From: Flavobacterium phycosphaerae
GTDB taxonomy: Bacteria > Bacteroidota > Bacteroidia > Flavobacteriales > Flavobacteriaceae
Direction: 5' to 3'
NCBI RefSeq assembly: GCF_010119235.1
Contig: NZ_JAAATZ010000001.1
Coordinates: 2,324,501-2,388,500, forward strand
DNA length: 64,000 bases
Of this stretch, positions 9,913 to 19,270 are shown in pieces. Each line of letters opens with the position of its first letter. Position 1 is the first letter of the stretch. The notes under the pieces are model-generated. The model did no database searches. It was not told where the DNA came from and saw only the letters and a list, made by a program, of their open reading frames with translations. The position numbers were made by a program, and so were the translations under genes.

Positions 9913-12050
9913 TTACTTATTGTTATCAATCACATAGTTCAGGACCTTGGTCATCAAATGCACGCGGTCTTTGCCCAAAACATTGTGTTTGTGCATAGGA
10001 TACGCAAAGAAGTCAACTTGTTTTTGTGCTTCTACAAACTTCTTAATCAATGAGAAGTTGTTTTGCATAACCACCACATCATCGCTGGTACCGTGAATTA
10101 AAAGTAATTTACCTTTTAAATCTTTTACATAGTTTAAAGTACTGGCTTCGTCAAACCCTTTTTGGTTTTCGGCAGGCGTATCCATATAACGCTCTCCGTA
10201 CATTACTTCATAATATTTCCAATCCGTAACCGGTCCGCCGGCAACCCCTACTTTAAATACATCGGGCTTTCTCAACATGATGGAAGTTGTCATGAAACCT
10301 CCAAAACTCCAGCCATGAACGGCTAAACGATTCCCGTCAACATAAGGCAGTGATTTCAAATAATCCACTCCTTTCATTTGGTCATCAATCTCGTTAACGC
10401 CCAATCTTCCGTGAATCACACTTTCAAAAGCAAATCCTCTGTTGTCTGAACCGCGATTGTCAACAGTAAATACTAAATACCCTTGTTCTGCCATCCAATA
10501 CATCCAAAGATTAGCGCCATCCAAATAAGAATTGGTAATCATTTGTGCATGCGGTCCGCCGTATACATAAACTAAAACAGGGTATTTTTTAGTTGGGTCA
10601 AAATTACTCGGTTTGATTAAACGGGTGTACAAATCGGTGGTGCCGTCGGCTGCTTTAATCGTTTTGATTTCGGCCGTTCCCATTACGTAACCATCGTATT
10701 TGTTTTTGCTTACTAATAAAGTCGTAGCTTTCAAATTCTTATCATACAACACTGATTTTGATGGTGTTGAATGATTGGAAAATTCGTCAAAAAACCAATT
10801 GCCATCGGTAGAAACAGAAACTGCATGTACGCCTTCCTCTTTAGTGATCAGGGTTTGTTTTCCTTTTAAATCTACTTTATACGCCAACATATTGATTGGA
10901 TTAGCTCCGGTAGCGGTGAAATAAATTTCGGTTCCGGTAGGATTGCTGCCCAAAATTTCTCGGGTTGGGAATTTATTCGATGTCAGTTGTTTAATCAACT
11001 TTCCGTCAATAGAGTAGTAGTATAGGTTCTGAAAACCGTCTTTTTCACTAAACCAAACAAAGTTATTCGATTTTGAATTCGGAAAGAAAGCTTCGTGCTC
11101 TGGTTCCACCCAATTCGGATTTTTTTCGTTCAAAATACTTCTGACATAAGCTCCCGTAGCGGCATCATATACATTCAAAGACATATCATTTTGTCCTCGG
11201 TTTAACTCTGCTATCAACACATATTTTTCATCGGGCGACCAAGAAAGGTTGGTCAAATAATCATCAACATTGCCTCTTGGGGTAATAAAAGCTGTTTTTT
11301 GGTGGCTAAATTGTAAATGCCCACTCTCGGTCTTTCCGATTTTTGGCCAATCATAGGATATTTGATATTCTCTAATTTACCCGGAGTTTCGTTGATATCC
11401 AACAAAGGATAATCGGCTACATCAGTTTGGTCTTTTTGGTAAAAGGCTAAAAAAGTGGCTTTTGGCGACCAGAATATGCCGTTGTTAATACCAAATTCAT
11501 TACGAGCGATAAATTGTCCTGAAACGATAGCTTCATTTGTTTCATTGGTAACCGCTATCTTTTCTTTGCTGCTATTGTAGTAGTATAAATTGTTTTTTTC
11601 AGTAAAGGCTAAATTGGCATGGTTGGCGTCAAACGTTGGGTTTTCCCCAATTTCACTAGTGGTTTGAATCAGCTTCCCTGTTTTGGTAGCCACATTGTAA
11701 GTGTAATAATTAGCCGCATCTGTAATAAGAAGGGTATTGGCATCAATGAAGGTTACTCCCGCAAAGTTTTTAAGTTTGGTTCCTAACTCTTTGTTGATAT
11801 CCGTTAACGTAATTAGTTCTGAGGCTTTGCTGTCTTTGGTGTTAGCCGTCATCATTTTGGTGAAAGTATCCGCAAAATAAACATAGCGATTGGTATTTGG
11901 AATCCATTGAAATCCTAACAGTTTATCTGCTCTGAAAGCCCTGTTTTGCTGCATTACAGCTTCGTCTAAAGAGATTTTCTTCAGCTGTGCCTGCATAGAA
12001 ACGACAGCTATAAAGAAAGCGAAAGTCAAAAGTATTTTTTTGTTCATCAT
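9913..12050 (-). CDS. S9 family prolyl peptidase (dipeptidyl peptidase IV-like), frameshifted
   Basis: Exported serine peptidase that would cleave dipeptides after Pro or Ala. A signal peptide (ILLTFAFFIAVVSMQA) leads into a DPP-IV-type beta-propeller and a C-terminal alpha/beta-hydrolase. The nucleophile Ser is in HGWSFGGFM, the Asp in HGTSDDVV and the His in MHKHNV. The N-terminal frame ends at 11253 and the C-terminal frame begins just before. Adding one base to the six-T run at 11295-11300 (plus strand) rebuilds KKTAFITPRGNVDDYLTNLSW and a 712-residue protein of normal size. The break is therefore probably a sequencing error. Confidence 0.92.
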
Positions 12051-12078
12051 AAGGATTTGTTTGTTGCGGTAAATGTAT

Positions 12079-12116
12079 AAAAAAAGGATACTCTTTAGTA
12101 TTGAAAAAGTATCCGG
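12079..12116 (-). terminator. Terminator of the Crp/Fnr regulator gene
   Basis: Read on the minus strand, GGATACT and AGTATCC form a stem followed by a T7 tract, about 45 bases after the regulator stop. Confidence 0.7.
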
Positions 12117-12158
12117 CGTTACAGTTGGTTCTGATTTCTTTTTAAGACAAGCGAAAAT

Positions 12159-12845
12159 TTAATCGGCCAAACGGCGTAGTTTATTTTTGTCAACAATTTT
12201 GATACGTTTGCCTACCAATTCAATCAGGTTACTTTTGTTGAGTTCAGATAATAAACGAATACAACTTTCGGTGGCGGTACCAATCATTCCGGCCAATTCT
12301 TCGCGGGATAGTTGCAGGCGCAAGGTGCCATCGGTTTCATTGCCAAAGGTTTCTTCCAAATAAATCAGCGTTCCGGCCAAACGTTCCTTCACACTTTTTT
12401 GAGCCATATCAACCATGTGTACGTCAGCTTCTTTTAAATCACCGCAAATGCTTTTCATCACATTCATCGAAAAATTGTTATTCTGATTGAAGAACTGCAT
12501 GATTTCCGTTTTCGGAATAAAACAAACTTCCATATCTTCTAAAGCTACGGCTGTTAAGTTAGCCGGTTCATCGCTTATCATGGAACGCTGCCCTAATAAT
12601 TCGCCGGGTTTAACCAATTTTACAATTTGGTCTTTACCGTTAGAACTTAGTTTAGAAAGTTTACAAACCCCGTCTTTTACGCAATAAATACCGTTGGTCA
12701 TTTCGCCTTCCTCAAAAATAGGTTCGCCTTTTTTGATAGTATAGGAAGTTTTGCAGTCCGCCATTTTGAGCAGTTCTTCTTTGCTCAATGCTTTGAGCGA
12801 ACTAAACTGTCTTACGATACATTGCTCACACTTATTCATATTCAT
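12159..12845 (-). CDS. Crp/Fnr family transcriptional regulator
   Basis: A 228-residue regulator with an N-terminal cyclic-nucleotide-binding-like beta-roll (about 20-140), a dimerisation helix and a C-terminal HTH_Crp domain, whose segment LSREELAGMIGTATESCIRLL holds the recognition helix. The N-terminus has a CEQC pair, and further cysteines occur at ADC, EVC and SIC, so an Fnr-like iron-sulphur cluster is possible but the spacing is not the E. coli one. The gene is divergent from ccoI and next to the whole cbb3 oxidase cluster. A palindrome in the shared intergenic region recurs before ccoS and hemN, so this protein is the likely oxygen-responsive regulator of all three (inference). Confidence 0.88.
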   Translation of the reverse strand: MNMNKCEQCIVRQFSSLKALSKEELLKMADCKTSYTIKKGEPIFEEGEMTNGIYCVKDGVCKLSKLSSNGKDQIVKLVKPGELLGQRSMISDEPANLTAVALEDMEVCFIPKTEIMQFFNQNNNFSMNVMKSICGDLKEADVHMVDMAQKSVKERLAGTLIYLEETFGNETDGTLRLQLSREELAGMIGTATESCIRLLSELNKSNLIELVGKRIKIVDKNKLRRLAD

Positions 12846-12863
12846 GTTCGGGTTTTGTCGTTA

Positions 12864-12871
12864 CAAATATA
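12864..12871 (-). promoter_or_regulatory. -7 element of the Crp/Fnr regulator gene
   Basis: Read on the minus strand, TATATTTG matches TAnnTTTG. Its centre is 20 bp from the centre of the palindrome at 12881-12894, so the operator would overlap the -33 region, a position that suggests autorepression. Confidence 0.45.
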
Positions 12872-12880
12872 TTCAAAAGT

Positions 12881-12924
12881 ATGACAAATATCATTTTTTG
12901 AAGGGAAACATAATTTGACCTTTG
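12881..12924 (+). promoter_or_regulatory. Fnr-like operator and -7 element before ccoI
   Basis: The palindrome ATGACAAATATCAT (12881-12894) is followed by GACCTTTG (12917-12924), one base from TAnnTTTG. The centre-to-centre distance is 33 bp, the same as before ccoS and hemN and equivalent to an activator at about -41. Confidence 0.6.
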
Positions 12925-12947
12925 TCACAGGTAAAAATGAGCAAATT

Positions 12948-15317
12948 ATGACTACATCACAGTGTTTCCATTGTGGTAATGAAATCCAGAAGAATGAAGA
13001 AATTCTTTTTGATGCTAAACAATTTTGTTGCAATGGGTGTAAAACCGTCTACGAAATTTTCAGCCAAAACGATTTATCTTGTTACTATGATTTCCAAGCA
13101 GCGCCGGGCGCTACACCACAGGATATTAAAGGAAAATATGATTTTTTAGCCAATGAAAGTATTGTTGACAAATTATTGGAATTCAAGGAGAATACAACAC
13201 ATATTGTTTCACTCTACATTCCTCATATACACTGTAGTTCGTGTATTTGGATTCTGGAAAATCTACAAAAACTTCAAGCAGGAATAAGCACCTCGCAGGT
13301 AAACTTCCCTGAAAAAAAAGTACGCATTACTTACCACCCCGAAAAGACATCGCTGCAGGACATTGTGGAGATGCTTTGTTCTATTGGGTACGAACCATAT
13401 ATCAGTTTAGAAAACTTTGACGAAGGCAAAAAGAAAGTGGACCGCTCCCTTATTTATAAAATAGGGGTGGCATTCTTTTGTTTCGGCAATATCATGCTGC
13501 TGTCGTTTCCCGAATATTTTGAAGTCAATGAATTTTGGATAGACCAATACAAAGATTTCTTCCGTTGGCTGATTTTTGCCCTTTCCTTACCGGCTTTTAT
13601 TTACTCGGCCTCAGGATATTATGTAGCCGCTTGGAAAAGCATCAGACAAGGCATGCTCAATATTGAAATACCGATTGCTTTAGGGATAGTGGTAATGTTT
13701 ATTCGTAGTACGGTAGATATAGTGTTCAACTACGGACAAGGGTTCTTTGACAGCATGTGCGGGCTGATTTTCTTTATGTTGTTGGGCAAACTGTTCCAGC
13801 AAAAAACCTATGACTTTCTCTCTTTTGAACGCGATTATAAATCCTATTTCCCTATTGCTATTACCAAAATTCTGCCTAACGGAAAGGAAGTAGCGGTTCA
13901 GGTATATGATATTGAAAAAGGCGATCGATTGTTAATCAGAAACCAGGAGTTGATTCCTGTTGACGGTATCTTGATTTCTGAATCGGCCTCTATTGATTAC
14001 AGTTTTGTTACCGGAGAGGCGGTTCCTATTGCCAAACAATCGGGAGACAAAATATTTGCCGGAGGAAAACAACTGGGAAAAGTGATTGAAATGGAAGTGT
14101 TGTTCTCCGTTTCTCAGAGTTACTTAACACAATTGTGGAGCAACGATGTGTTTCAAAAAAGGGTAGAGCAGAAGCATAAATCCATCACCGATAAAATCAG
14201 TCGCTACTTCACCCCGGCCTTGCTGGTATTAGCTGTTGTGTCTTTTATGTATTGGGTTTTTATAGATGTTACTACAGCATTTAATGTATTTACTGCCATA
14301 CTGATTGTCGCCTGTCCGTGTGCTTTGGCCCTGACGGCCCCTTTCACTTTAGGTAATGTGTTGCGCATTATGGGCAATCGAAAATTGTATTTAAAAAACG
14401 CCATAGTGGTCGAGCAATTAGCCAAAGTGGATACCATCGTTTTTGATAAAACCGGAACGATAACTACCCATAAAAAATCGGCTATAGTTCAGCATGGCGT
14501 TTTTGAGGAAGCTGATTTGGCTATACTAAAAAATGCCCTCCGAGGGTCTAACCACCCATTAAGCAGAAGGTTGTATGATTATTTACCCGAATATCCAAAA
14601 GCCACGGTTCATGATTTTGAAGAACTCACCGGAAAAGGAATTCAGGCCCTTGTTGATGGTAAAACCATTAAGATTGGTTCCGCTTCATTTGTGGGCGATG
14701 CTGACGAAAACGTACTGAAACAAACCAATGTATATGTGAGTATCGATGGCATTTATAAAGGAAAGTTCATTTTTGATAACCAATACCGCGATGGTTTAGA
14801 AGGACTGTTTGCGCAACTCAGCAAGCAATACGAAATCAAAGTCCTTTCCGGAGATAATGAAGGCGAAAAAGAAGCGCTGGAACAATTACTGCCTAAAAAC
14901 ACCGAGTTAGTTTTCAACCAAAAACCGGAGCAGAAACTGGCTTTTATCGAAAACCTGCAAAAACAAGGCAAGAACGTCTTGATGATTGGTGACGGTTTAA
15001 ACGATGCCGGAGCCTTAGCACAAAGTAATGTCGGGATTTCTATATCCGAAAATGTGAATGTCTTTTCACCGGCTTGTGATGGTATCCTTGACGCGTCTCA
15101 GTTTAAGAAAATTGATTTCTTTTTAGGCTATTCTAAAAATGCGATGCGCACTATTTACATGAGTTTTGGGTTGTCGTTATTGTATAATGTGGTTGGATTG
15201 AGTTTTGCCGTGTCCGGAAATTTATTGCCCATAGTGGCGGCTATCATTATGCCATTGAGTACGATTACTATTGTCGGTTTTGTAACTGTGATGAGTAACT
15301 ATTTCGCCCGAAAATAA
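12948..15317 (+). CDS. ccoI: Copper-translocating P-type ATPase of the cbb3 assembly type
   Basis: Inner-membrane P1B ATPase of about 789 residues that supplies copper for cbb3 oxidase assembly. An N-terminal cysteine-rich segment (CFHCGNEI, then FCCNGC) precedes an HMA domain with CSSC. The transmembrane CPC motif is in ACPCALALTAP, the phosphorylated Asp is in VFDKTGTIT, and the hinge motif is GDGLNDAGAL. I chose the ATG at 12948 because the upstream codons overlap the promoter and the Cys-rich domain starts immediately. It is divergent from the Crp/Fnr gene and precedes ccoS and ccoNO, the standard setting for CcoI (FixI). Confidence 0.95.
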   Translation: MTTSQCFHCGNEIQKNEEILFDAKQFCCNGCKTVYEIFSQNDLSCYYDFQAAPGATPQDIKGKYDFLANESIVDKLLEFKENTTHIVSLYIPHIHCSSCIWILENLQKLQAGISTSQVNFPEKKVRITYHPEKTSLQDIVEMLCSIGYEPYISLENFDEGKKKVDRSLIYKIGVAFFCFGNIMLLSFPEYFEVNEFWIDQYKDFFRWLIFALSLPAFIYSASGYYVAAWKSIRQGMLNIEIPIALGIVVMFIRSTVDIVFNYGQGFFDSMCGLIFFMLLGKLFQQKTYDFLSFERDYKSYFPIAITKILPNGKEVAVQVYDIEKGDRLLIRNQELIPVDGILISESASIDYSFVTGEAVPIAKQSGDKIFAGGKQLGKVIEMEVLFSVSQSYLTQLWSNDVFQKRVEQKHKSITDKISRYFTPALLVLAVVSFMYWVFIDVTTAFNVFTAILIVACPCALALTAPFTLGNVLRIMGNRKLYLKNAIVVEQLAKVDTIVFDKTGTITTHKKSAIVQHGVFEEADLAILKNALRGSNHPLSRRLYDYLPEYPKATVHDFEELTGKGIQALVDGKTIKIGSASFVGDADENVLKQTNVYVSIDGIYKGKFIFDNQYRDGLEGLFAQLSKQYEIKVLSGDNEGEKEALEQLLPKNTELVFNQKPEQKLAFIENLQKQGKNVLMIGDGLNDAGALAQSNVGISISENVNVFSPACDGILDASQFKKIDFFLGYSKNAMRTIYMSFGLSLLYNVVGLSFAVSGNLLPIVAAIIMPLSTITIVGFVTVMSNYFARK

Positions 15318-15485
15318 TAAGAAAAGGGAACTCAGCTTATCGCTTTTTTATGGAAGTACTTTCACGGGTACTCATTTAAAATTAGAGTCGCTTTATTTTC
15401 TTGCGACATAAAACAAAACCTAATTTATAAAAGATGGTTTACTTGAATAATCCATTACAAAAATAGCATAAGGTATCGGTATATT

Positions 15486-15578
15486 ATTTTCCTGTTACGC
15501 TTCGACTTTTGTTCGATGTTGGTTCGCAAAGGGGTAGTACAATACCGAACAAAACCCGAACAAAACCGCAAGGAAAAT
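15486..15578. repeat. Long imperfect inverted repeat, possible structured RNA
   Basis: Arms begin ATTTTCCT and end AGGAAAAT, and include TTTTGTTCG opposite CGAACAAAA; the loop is near AAAGGGGTAGTACAATA. The arms are about 35 bases each with internal bulges. It lies before the ccoS promoter. Confidence 0.45.
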
Positions 15579-15625
15579 AGACCAAGTCAGACGTCGTTTT
15601 ACAATTCCTGTTTTAATTTCAACAG

Positions 15626-15670
15626 TATGATAAATATCATATTTTAAGAATAACCCCAACAGTAACTTTG
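15626..15670 (+). promoter_or_regulatory. Fnr-like operator and -7 element before ccoS
   Basis: The perfect palindrome TATGATAAATATCATA (15626-15641) is followed by TAACTTTG (15663-15670), a full match to TAnnTTTG. Their centres are 33 bp apart, placing the operator near -41, the class II activator position. The ccoS ATG is 19 bases downstream. Confidence 0.7.
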
Positions 15671-15688
15671 CTTACACAAATTAGAGGT

Positions 15689-15910
15689 ATGAGTGTCATT
15701 TATTTATTAATATCCATCAGTATTATCGTAGCAGGAGTGTTTTTATACGCTTTTTTAAGAGCCGTGAAAACGGGTCAGTATGACGATGATTACACCCCAT
15801 CGGTTCGAATGCTTTTTGACGATGAGTTGGTTAAAGGAAGTACCAAACCGGAGCTTCCAAATTCAGAAACAGAGAATATCAAAACTAGAATAAAAACCAA
15901 AATAATTTAA
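15689..15910 (+). CDS. ccoS: cbb3-type cytochrome oxidase assembly protein CcoS
   Basis: A 73-residue protein with one N-terminal membrane helix (MSVIYLLISISIIVAGVFLY) and a short cytoplasmic tail that includes GQYDDDYTPSVRMLFDDE, typical of CcoS. The family is needed for cofactor insertion into cbb3 oxidase. The ATG at 15689 follows AGAGG; a TTG seven codons earlier falls inside the promoter and is rejected. It ends 3 bases before ccoNO and is the first gene of the oxidase operon. Confidence 0.9.
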   Translation: MSVIYLLISISIIVAGVFLYAFLRAVKTGQYDDDYTPSVRMLFDDELVKGSTKPELPNSETENIKTRIKTKII

Positions 15911-15913
15911 ACA

Positions 15914-18097
15914 ATGGAAATGCAACAATTTTATTACGACAACAAAATTGTAAAGAAGTTTCTCTACGCCAGTATCATTTTTGGCTTAGTAGGAATGCTG
16001 GTAGGGCTATTATTAGCCGTATTTTTTCTTTTCCCGAACTTAACTGACGGTGTATCGTTTTTAAGCTTCGGTCGATTGAGACCTTTACATACCAATGCGG
16101 TAATTTTTGCCTTTGTAGGTAACGCTATGTTTGCCGGAGTGTATTACTCTTTGCAACGTTTACTAAAGGCCAGAATGTACAGTAATTTTTTAAGTAATCT
16201 TCACTTCTGGGGATGGCAGTTAATTATCGTTGCGGCGGCTATTACGCTGCCTTTAGGTTACACTACCTCTAAAGAGTACGCCGAATTAGAATGGCCTATT
16301 GATATTGCCATCGCTTTAATTTGGGTAGCTTTTGGTATTAACATGATTGGTACCATTATTAAAAGAAGAGAGCGTCATTTATATGTGGCAATTTGGTTTT
16401 ACATAGCCACTTTTGTTACCGTAGCCGTATTGCATATTTTCAATAGTTTAGAATTACCGGTTTCGGCTTTAAAAAGTTATTCGGTTTATGCCGGAGTACA
16501 AGATGCCTTAGTACAATGGTGGTACGGACACAACGCGGTGGCCTTCTTCTTAACCACTCCGTTCTTGGGAATGATGTACTATTTTGTACCCAAAGCGGCT
16601 AACCGTCCTGTTTATTCTTATAGATTATCCATCATCCACTTCTGGTCATTGATTTTCCTTTACATCTGGGCAGGACCACACCACTTATTGTATTCTTGTT
16701 TACCGGATTGGGCACAAAACTTAGGAGTAGTATTCTCTATTATGTTGATTGCACCATCTTGGGGAGGTATGATTAATGGACTATTAACCTTAAGAGGGGT
16801 TTGGGACAAAGTGCGTACGGATTCAGTATTAAAATTCTTCGTAGTAGCAATTACCGGTTATGGTATGGCCACTTTTGAAGGCCCTATGTTATCTCTTAAA
16901 AATGTAAATGCTATTGCTCACTTTACCGATTGGATTATTGCTCACGTGCACGTTGGGGCTTTAGCTTGGAACGGATTCTTAATCTTCGGTATGATTTACT
17001 GGTTGATTCCACGTTTGACAAAAACTACGCTATATTCTGAAAAACTAGCCAATTTCCATTTCTGGATTGGAACTTTAGGAATTGTATTGTATGCTTTACC
17101 AATGTATGTGGCCGGATTTACACAGGCTTCTATGTGGAAACAATTCAAACCGGACGGAACGTTACAATATGGTAACTTCTTAGAAACCGTAACGCAAATT
17201 ATGCCAATGTATTGGATGAGAGCTATTGGAGGTTCTTTATACTTAATCGGTATGCTTGTATTGATTTACAATATTGTAAAAACAGTAAAACAAGGAAGCA
17301 CTGTAGAAGATGAATTAGCGGAAGCTCCTGAGTTATCTAAAATTACTACCGGAAGATTGAAAGGTGAAAAATTCCACCCTTGGTTAGAAAGACGTCCTAT
17401 TCAATTGACCATCTTAGCTACTGTTGCTATCTTAATTGGAGGTATTATTCAAATTGTACCAACCATTATGGTAAAATCAAACATACCAACGATTGCTGCG
17501 GTAAAACCTTATACACCGCTTGAATTACAAGGACGTGATTTATACATCCGTGAAGGTTGTGTGGGTTGTCACTCTCAAATGATTCGTCCGTTCCGTTCAG
17601 AAGTAGTTCGTTATGGTGATTATTCTAAATCAGGTGAATATGTATACGATCACCCATTCTTATGGGGTTCTAAACGTACCGGTCCGGATTTACACCGTGA
17701 AGGAGGTAAGTATAATGACAACTGGCATTTTAACCACATGTGGAGTCCACAAAGTATTTCACCGGGTTCTATTATGCCGGCTTACAAATGGTTGTTTGAT
17801 AACAAAGCCATGGACTATTCAAGTACAGAAGCAAAAATGAAAGTAATGCAAACCATGGGCGTGCCTTACACAGAAGCTGATATTACTAATGCCAAACAAA
17901 GTATCGAAGCTCAAGCTTCAACTATCGAGAAGAATCTTTACAACGATCCTGATTTTGTAAAATCATACGAAGCCAGTAAAGCCAAAGCCGTAGCTAAGGG
18001 AGAAGCTTTTGTACCAATGAAAGACAGAGAGATTGTAGCCTTGATTGCATACTTGCAACGTTTAGGAACGGATATCAAAGTAAAAAACACTAAATAG
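15914..18097 (+). CDS. ccoNO: cbb3-type cytochrome c oxidase, fused CcoN-CcoO subunits
   Basis: Catalytic core of the high-affinity terminal oxidase in one 727-residue chain. The first roughly 500 residues are the multi-helix haem-copper subunit CcoN, with the copper-site region WWYGHNAVAFFL, the segment IWAGPHHLLY and the haem-ligand region IIAHVHVGALAWNG. The C-terminal part is CcoO, anchored by a helix and carrying one haem c site, EGCVGCHSQMIRPF. CcoN and CcoO are separate in proteobacteria; the fusion is common in Bacteroidetes. It is followed by ccoQ and ccoP in the same operon. Confidence 0.96.
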   Translation: MEMQQFYYDNKIVKKFLYASIIFGLVGMLVGLLLAVFFLFPNLTDGVSFLSFGRLRPLHTNAVIFAFVGNAMFAGVYYSLQRLLKARMYSNFLSNLHFWGWQLIIVAAAITLPLGYTTSKEYAELEWPIDIAIALIWVAFGINMIGTIIKRRERHLYVAIWFYIATFVTVAVLHIFNSLELPVSALKSYSVYAGVQDALVQWWYGHNAVAFFLTTPFLGMMYYFVPKAANRPVYSYRLSIIHFWSLIFLYIWAGPHHLLYSCLPDWAQNLGVVFSIMLIAPSWGGMINGLLTLRGVWDKVRTDSVLKFFVVAITGYGMATFEGPMLSLKNVNAIAHFTDWIIAHVHVGALAWNGFLIFGMIYWLIPRLTKTTLYSEKLANFHFWIGTLGIVLYALPMYVAGFTQASMWKQFKPDGTLQYGNFLETVTQIMPMYWMRAIGGSLYLIGMLVLIYNIVKTVKQGSTVEDELAEAPELSKITTGRLKGEKFHPWLERRPIQLTILATVAILIGGIIQIVPTIMVKSNIPTIAAVKPYTPLELQGRDLYIREGCVGCHSQMIRPFRSEVVRYGDYSKSGEYVYDHPFLWGSKRTGPDLHREGGKYNDNWHFNHMWSPQSISPGSIMPAYKWLFDNKAMDYSSTEAKMKVMQTMGVPYTEADITNAKQSIEAQASTIEKNLYNDPDFVKSYEASKAKAVAKGEAFVPMKDREIVALIAYLQRLGTDIKVKNTK

Positions 18098-18106
18098 TAA
18101 ATCGCC

Positions 18107-18274
18107 ATGTTAAAGTTTGTGCAACATAATTTAGAATCTATTGCCGGAGTAGCAATATATCCTATCATTTCCTTACTGATTTGCTTTACTTTTTTCGTAG
18201 GTCTGTTCTTTTGGGTGTTTACCTATAAAAAAGAAAAGATTCAGGAATTGAGCGAGCTTCCTATCAAAGAATAA
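18107..18274 (+). CDS. ccoQ: CcoQ/FixQ-like small subunit
   Basis: A 55-residue frame, ATG at 18107, starting MLKFVQHNLESIAGVAIYP. It has one membrane helix (about 15-38) and a short charged tail ending ELPIKE. Its place between ccoNO (9 bases before) and ccoP (19 bases after), its size and topology fit CcoQ, which stabilises the oxidase. Sequence similarity in this family is weak, so the call rests mainly on position. Confidence 0.8.
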   Translation: MLKFVQHNLESIAGVAIYPIISLLICFTFFVGLFFWVFTYKKEKIQELSELPIKE

Positions 18275-18293
18275 TAAATCAAAAGTTATAATC

Positions 18294-19238
18294 ATGAAAA
18301 AATTAATCCCAGTATATGTCAGAGTACCGTTGATTTTTGCCAGTGTTTTTGCAGCATTGGAATACTTCATCGACTCAGGCGACCGCCCAGCTTTTATCAA
18401 ATACCCGATGGTAGCTTTGTTTTTAGTAGTATTTCTTTTCTTGCTGGTTGCCATTGAAATGGTCATTAGTGCGGTAGACAATGTGACCTATCACATGTTG
18501 TCCGAAGAACAGAAAAAACAATTGGCCGAGGCTCAGTCTGTGCCTTTCACCGAAAGTGCTTTCTACCAAAGTATCTTGAAAAAATTAACCCGTTCTAAAA
18601 GCGTTGAACAAGAAGCCGATGTTATGCTAGACCATAACTATGATGGTATTCGCGAGTTAGATAATGTGTTACCACCATGGTGGGTATACTTGTTCTATGG
18701 TACGATTATTTTTGCCGGTATTTACTTGGTACGTTTCCACATTATGGGCGATTACAATCAGGATCAGGAATTTCAAACCGAGATGAATGAGGCTAAAGTT
18801 GCTGTTGATGCTTATATGAAAACCGCTCCGGATATGATGAGTAAAGACAAAGTAACCTTGTTAACAGATGCTCCTAGTCTAGCAGCCGGTAAAACGATAT
18901 TCCAAACCAACTGTATTGCTTGTCACCGAGCAGATGGTGGTGGGCAAATCGGGCCGAACCTTACCGATGAGTTTTGGATTAACGGTGGTGGTATTAAAAA
19001 TGTGTTCAACACCATTATGGAAGGTGGTCGTGACGGTAAAGGAATGGTTTCTTGGAAAGCGACTATCAAGCCATCCGATATTCAAAAAGTAGCTAGTTAT
19101 GTCCTTTCATTACAAGGTTCAAAACCGGCGAATCCGAAACCTACAGAGCAAGAAGCTAAGGAGTGGAAAGAAGAGGGCGCTGCTACGGCTCCGGCTGCAC
19201 CAGCAGTGGCTGACAGTACTAAAGTAGCCGTAAAATAA
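18294..19238 (+). CDS. ccoP: cbb3-type cytochrome oxidase subunit CcoP (one haem c)
   Basis: A 314-residue membrane-bound cytochrome c that passes electrons to CcoO and CcoN. It has two N-terminal hydrophobic segments, then LDNVLPPWWVYLFYGTIIF, the CcoP anchor motif, and a periplasmic cytochrome c domain with NCIACHRADGGGQIGPNL. Only one CxxCH site is present, whereas proteobacterial CcoP has two. The C-terminus is low-complexity and rich in Ala and Pro. It lies 19 bases after ccoQ and 32 before ccoG. Confidence 0.93.
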   Translation: MKKLIPVYVRVPLIFASVFAALEYFIDSGDRPAFIKYPMVALFLVVFLFLLVAIEMVISAVDNVTYHMLSEEQKKQLAEAQSVPFTESAFYQSILKKLTRSKSVEQEADVMLDHNYDGIRELDNVLPPWWVYLFYGTIIFAGIYLVRFHIMGDYNQDQEFQTEMNEAKVAVDAYMKTAPDMMSKDKVTLLTDAPSLAAGKTIFQTNCIACHRADGGGQIGPNLTDEFWINGGGIKNVFNTIMEGGRDGKGMVSWKATIKPSDIQKVASYVLSLQGSKPANPKPTEQEAKEWKEEGAATAPAAPAVADSTKVAVK

Positions 19239-19270
19239 TTAAATAAACGTTTTTACTAAAACGCAATACC

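Larger units (their letters stand above)
15318..15688 (+). other. Intergenic region between ccoI and ccoS with long stem and operator
   Basis: This 371-base stretch has no convincing gene. It holds a long imperfect inverted repeat (15486-15578) and, at its end, the palindromic operator and -7 element of ccoS (15626-15670). The first 150 bases show nothing I can name. Confidence 0.6.
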
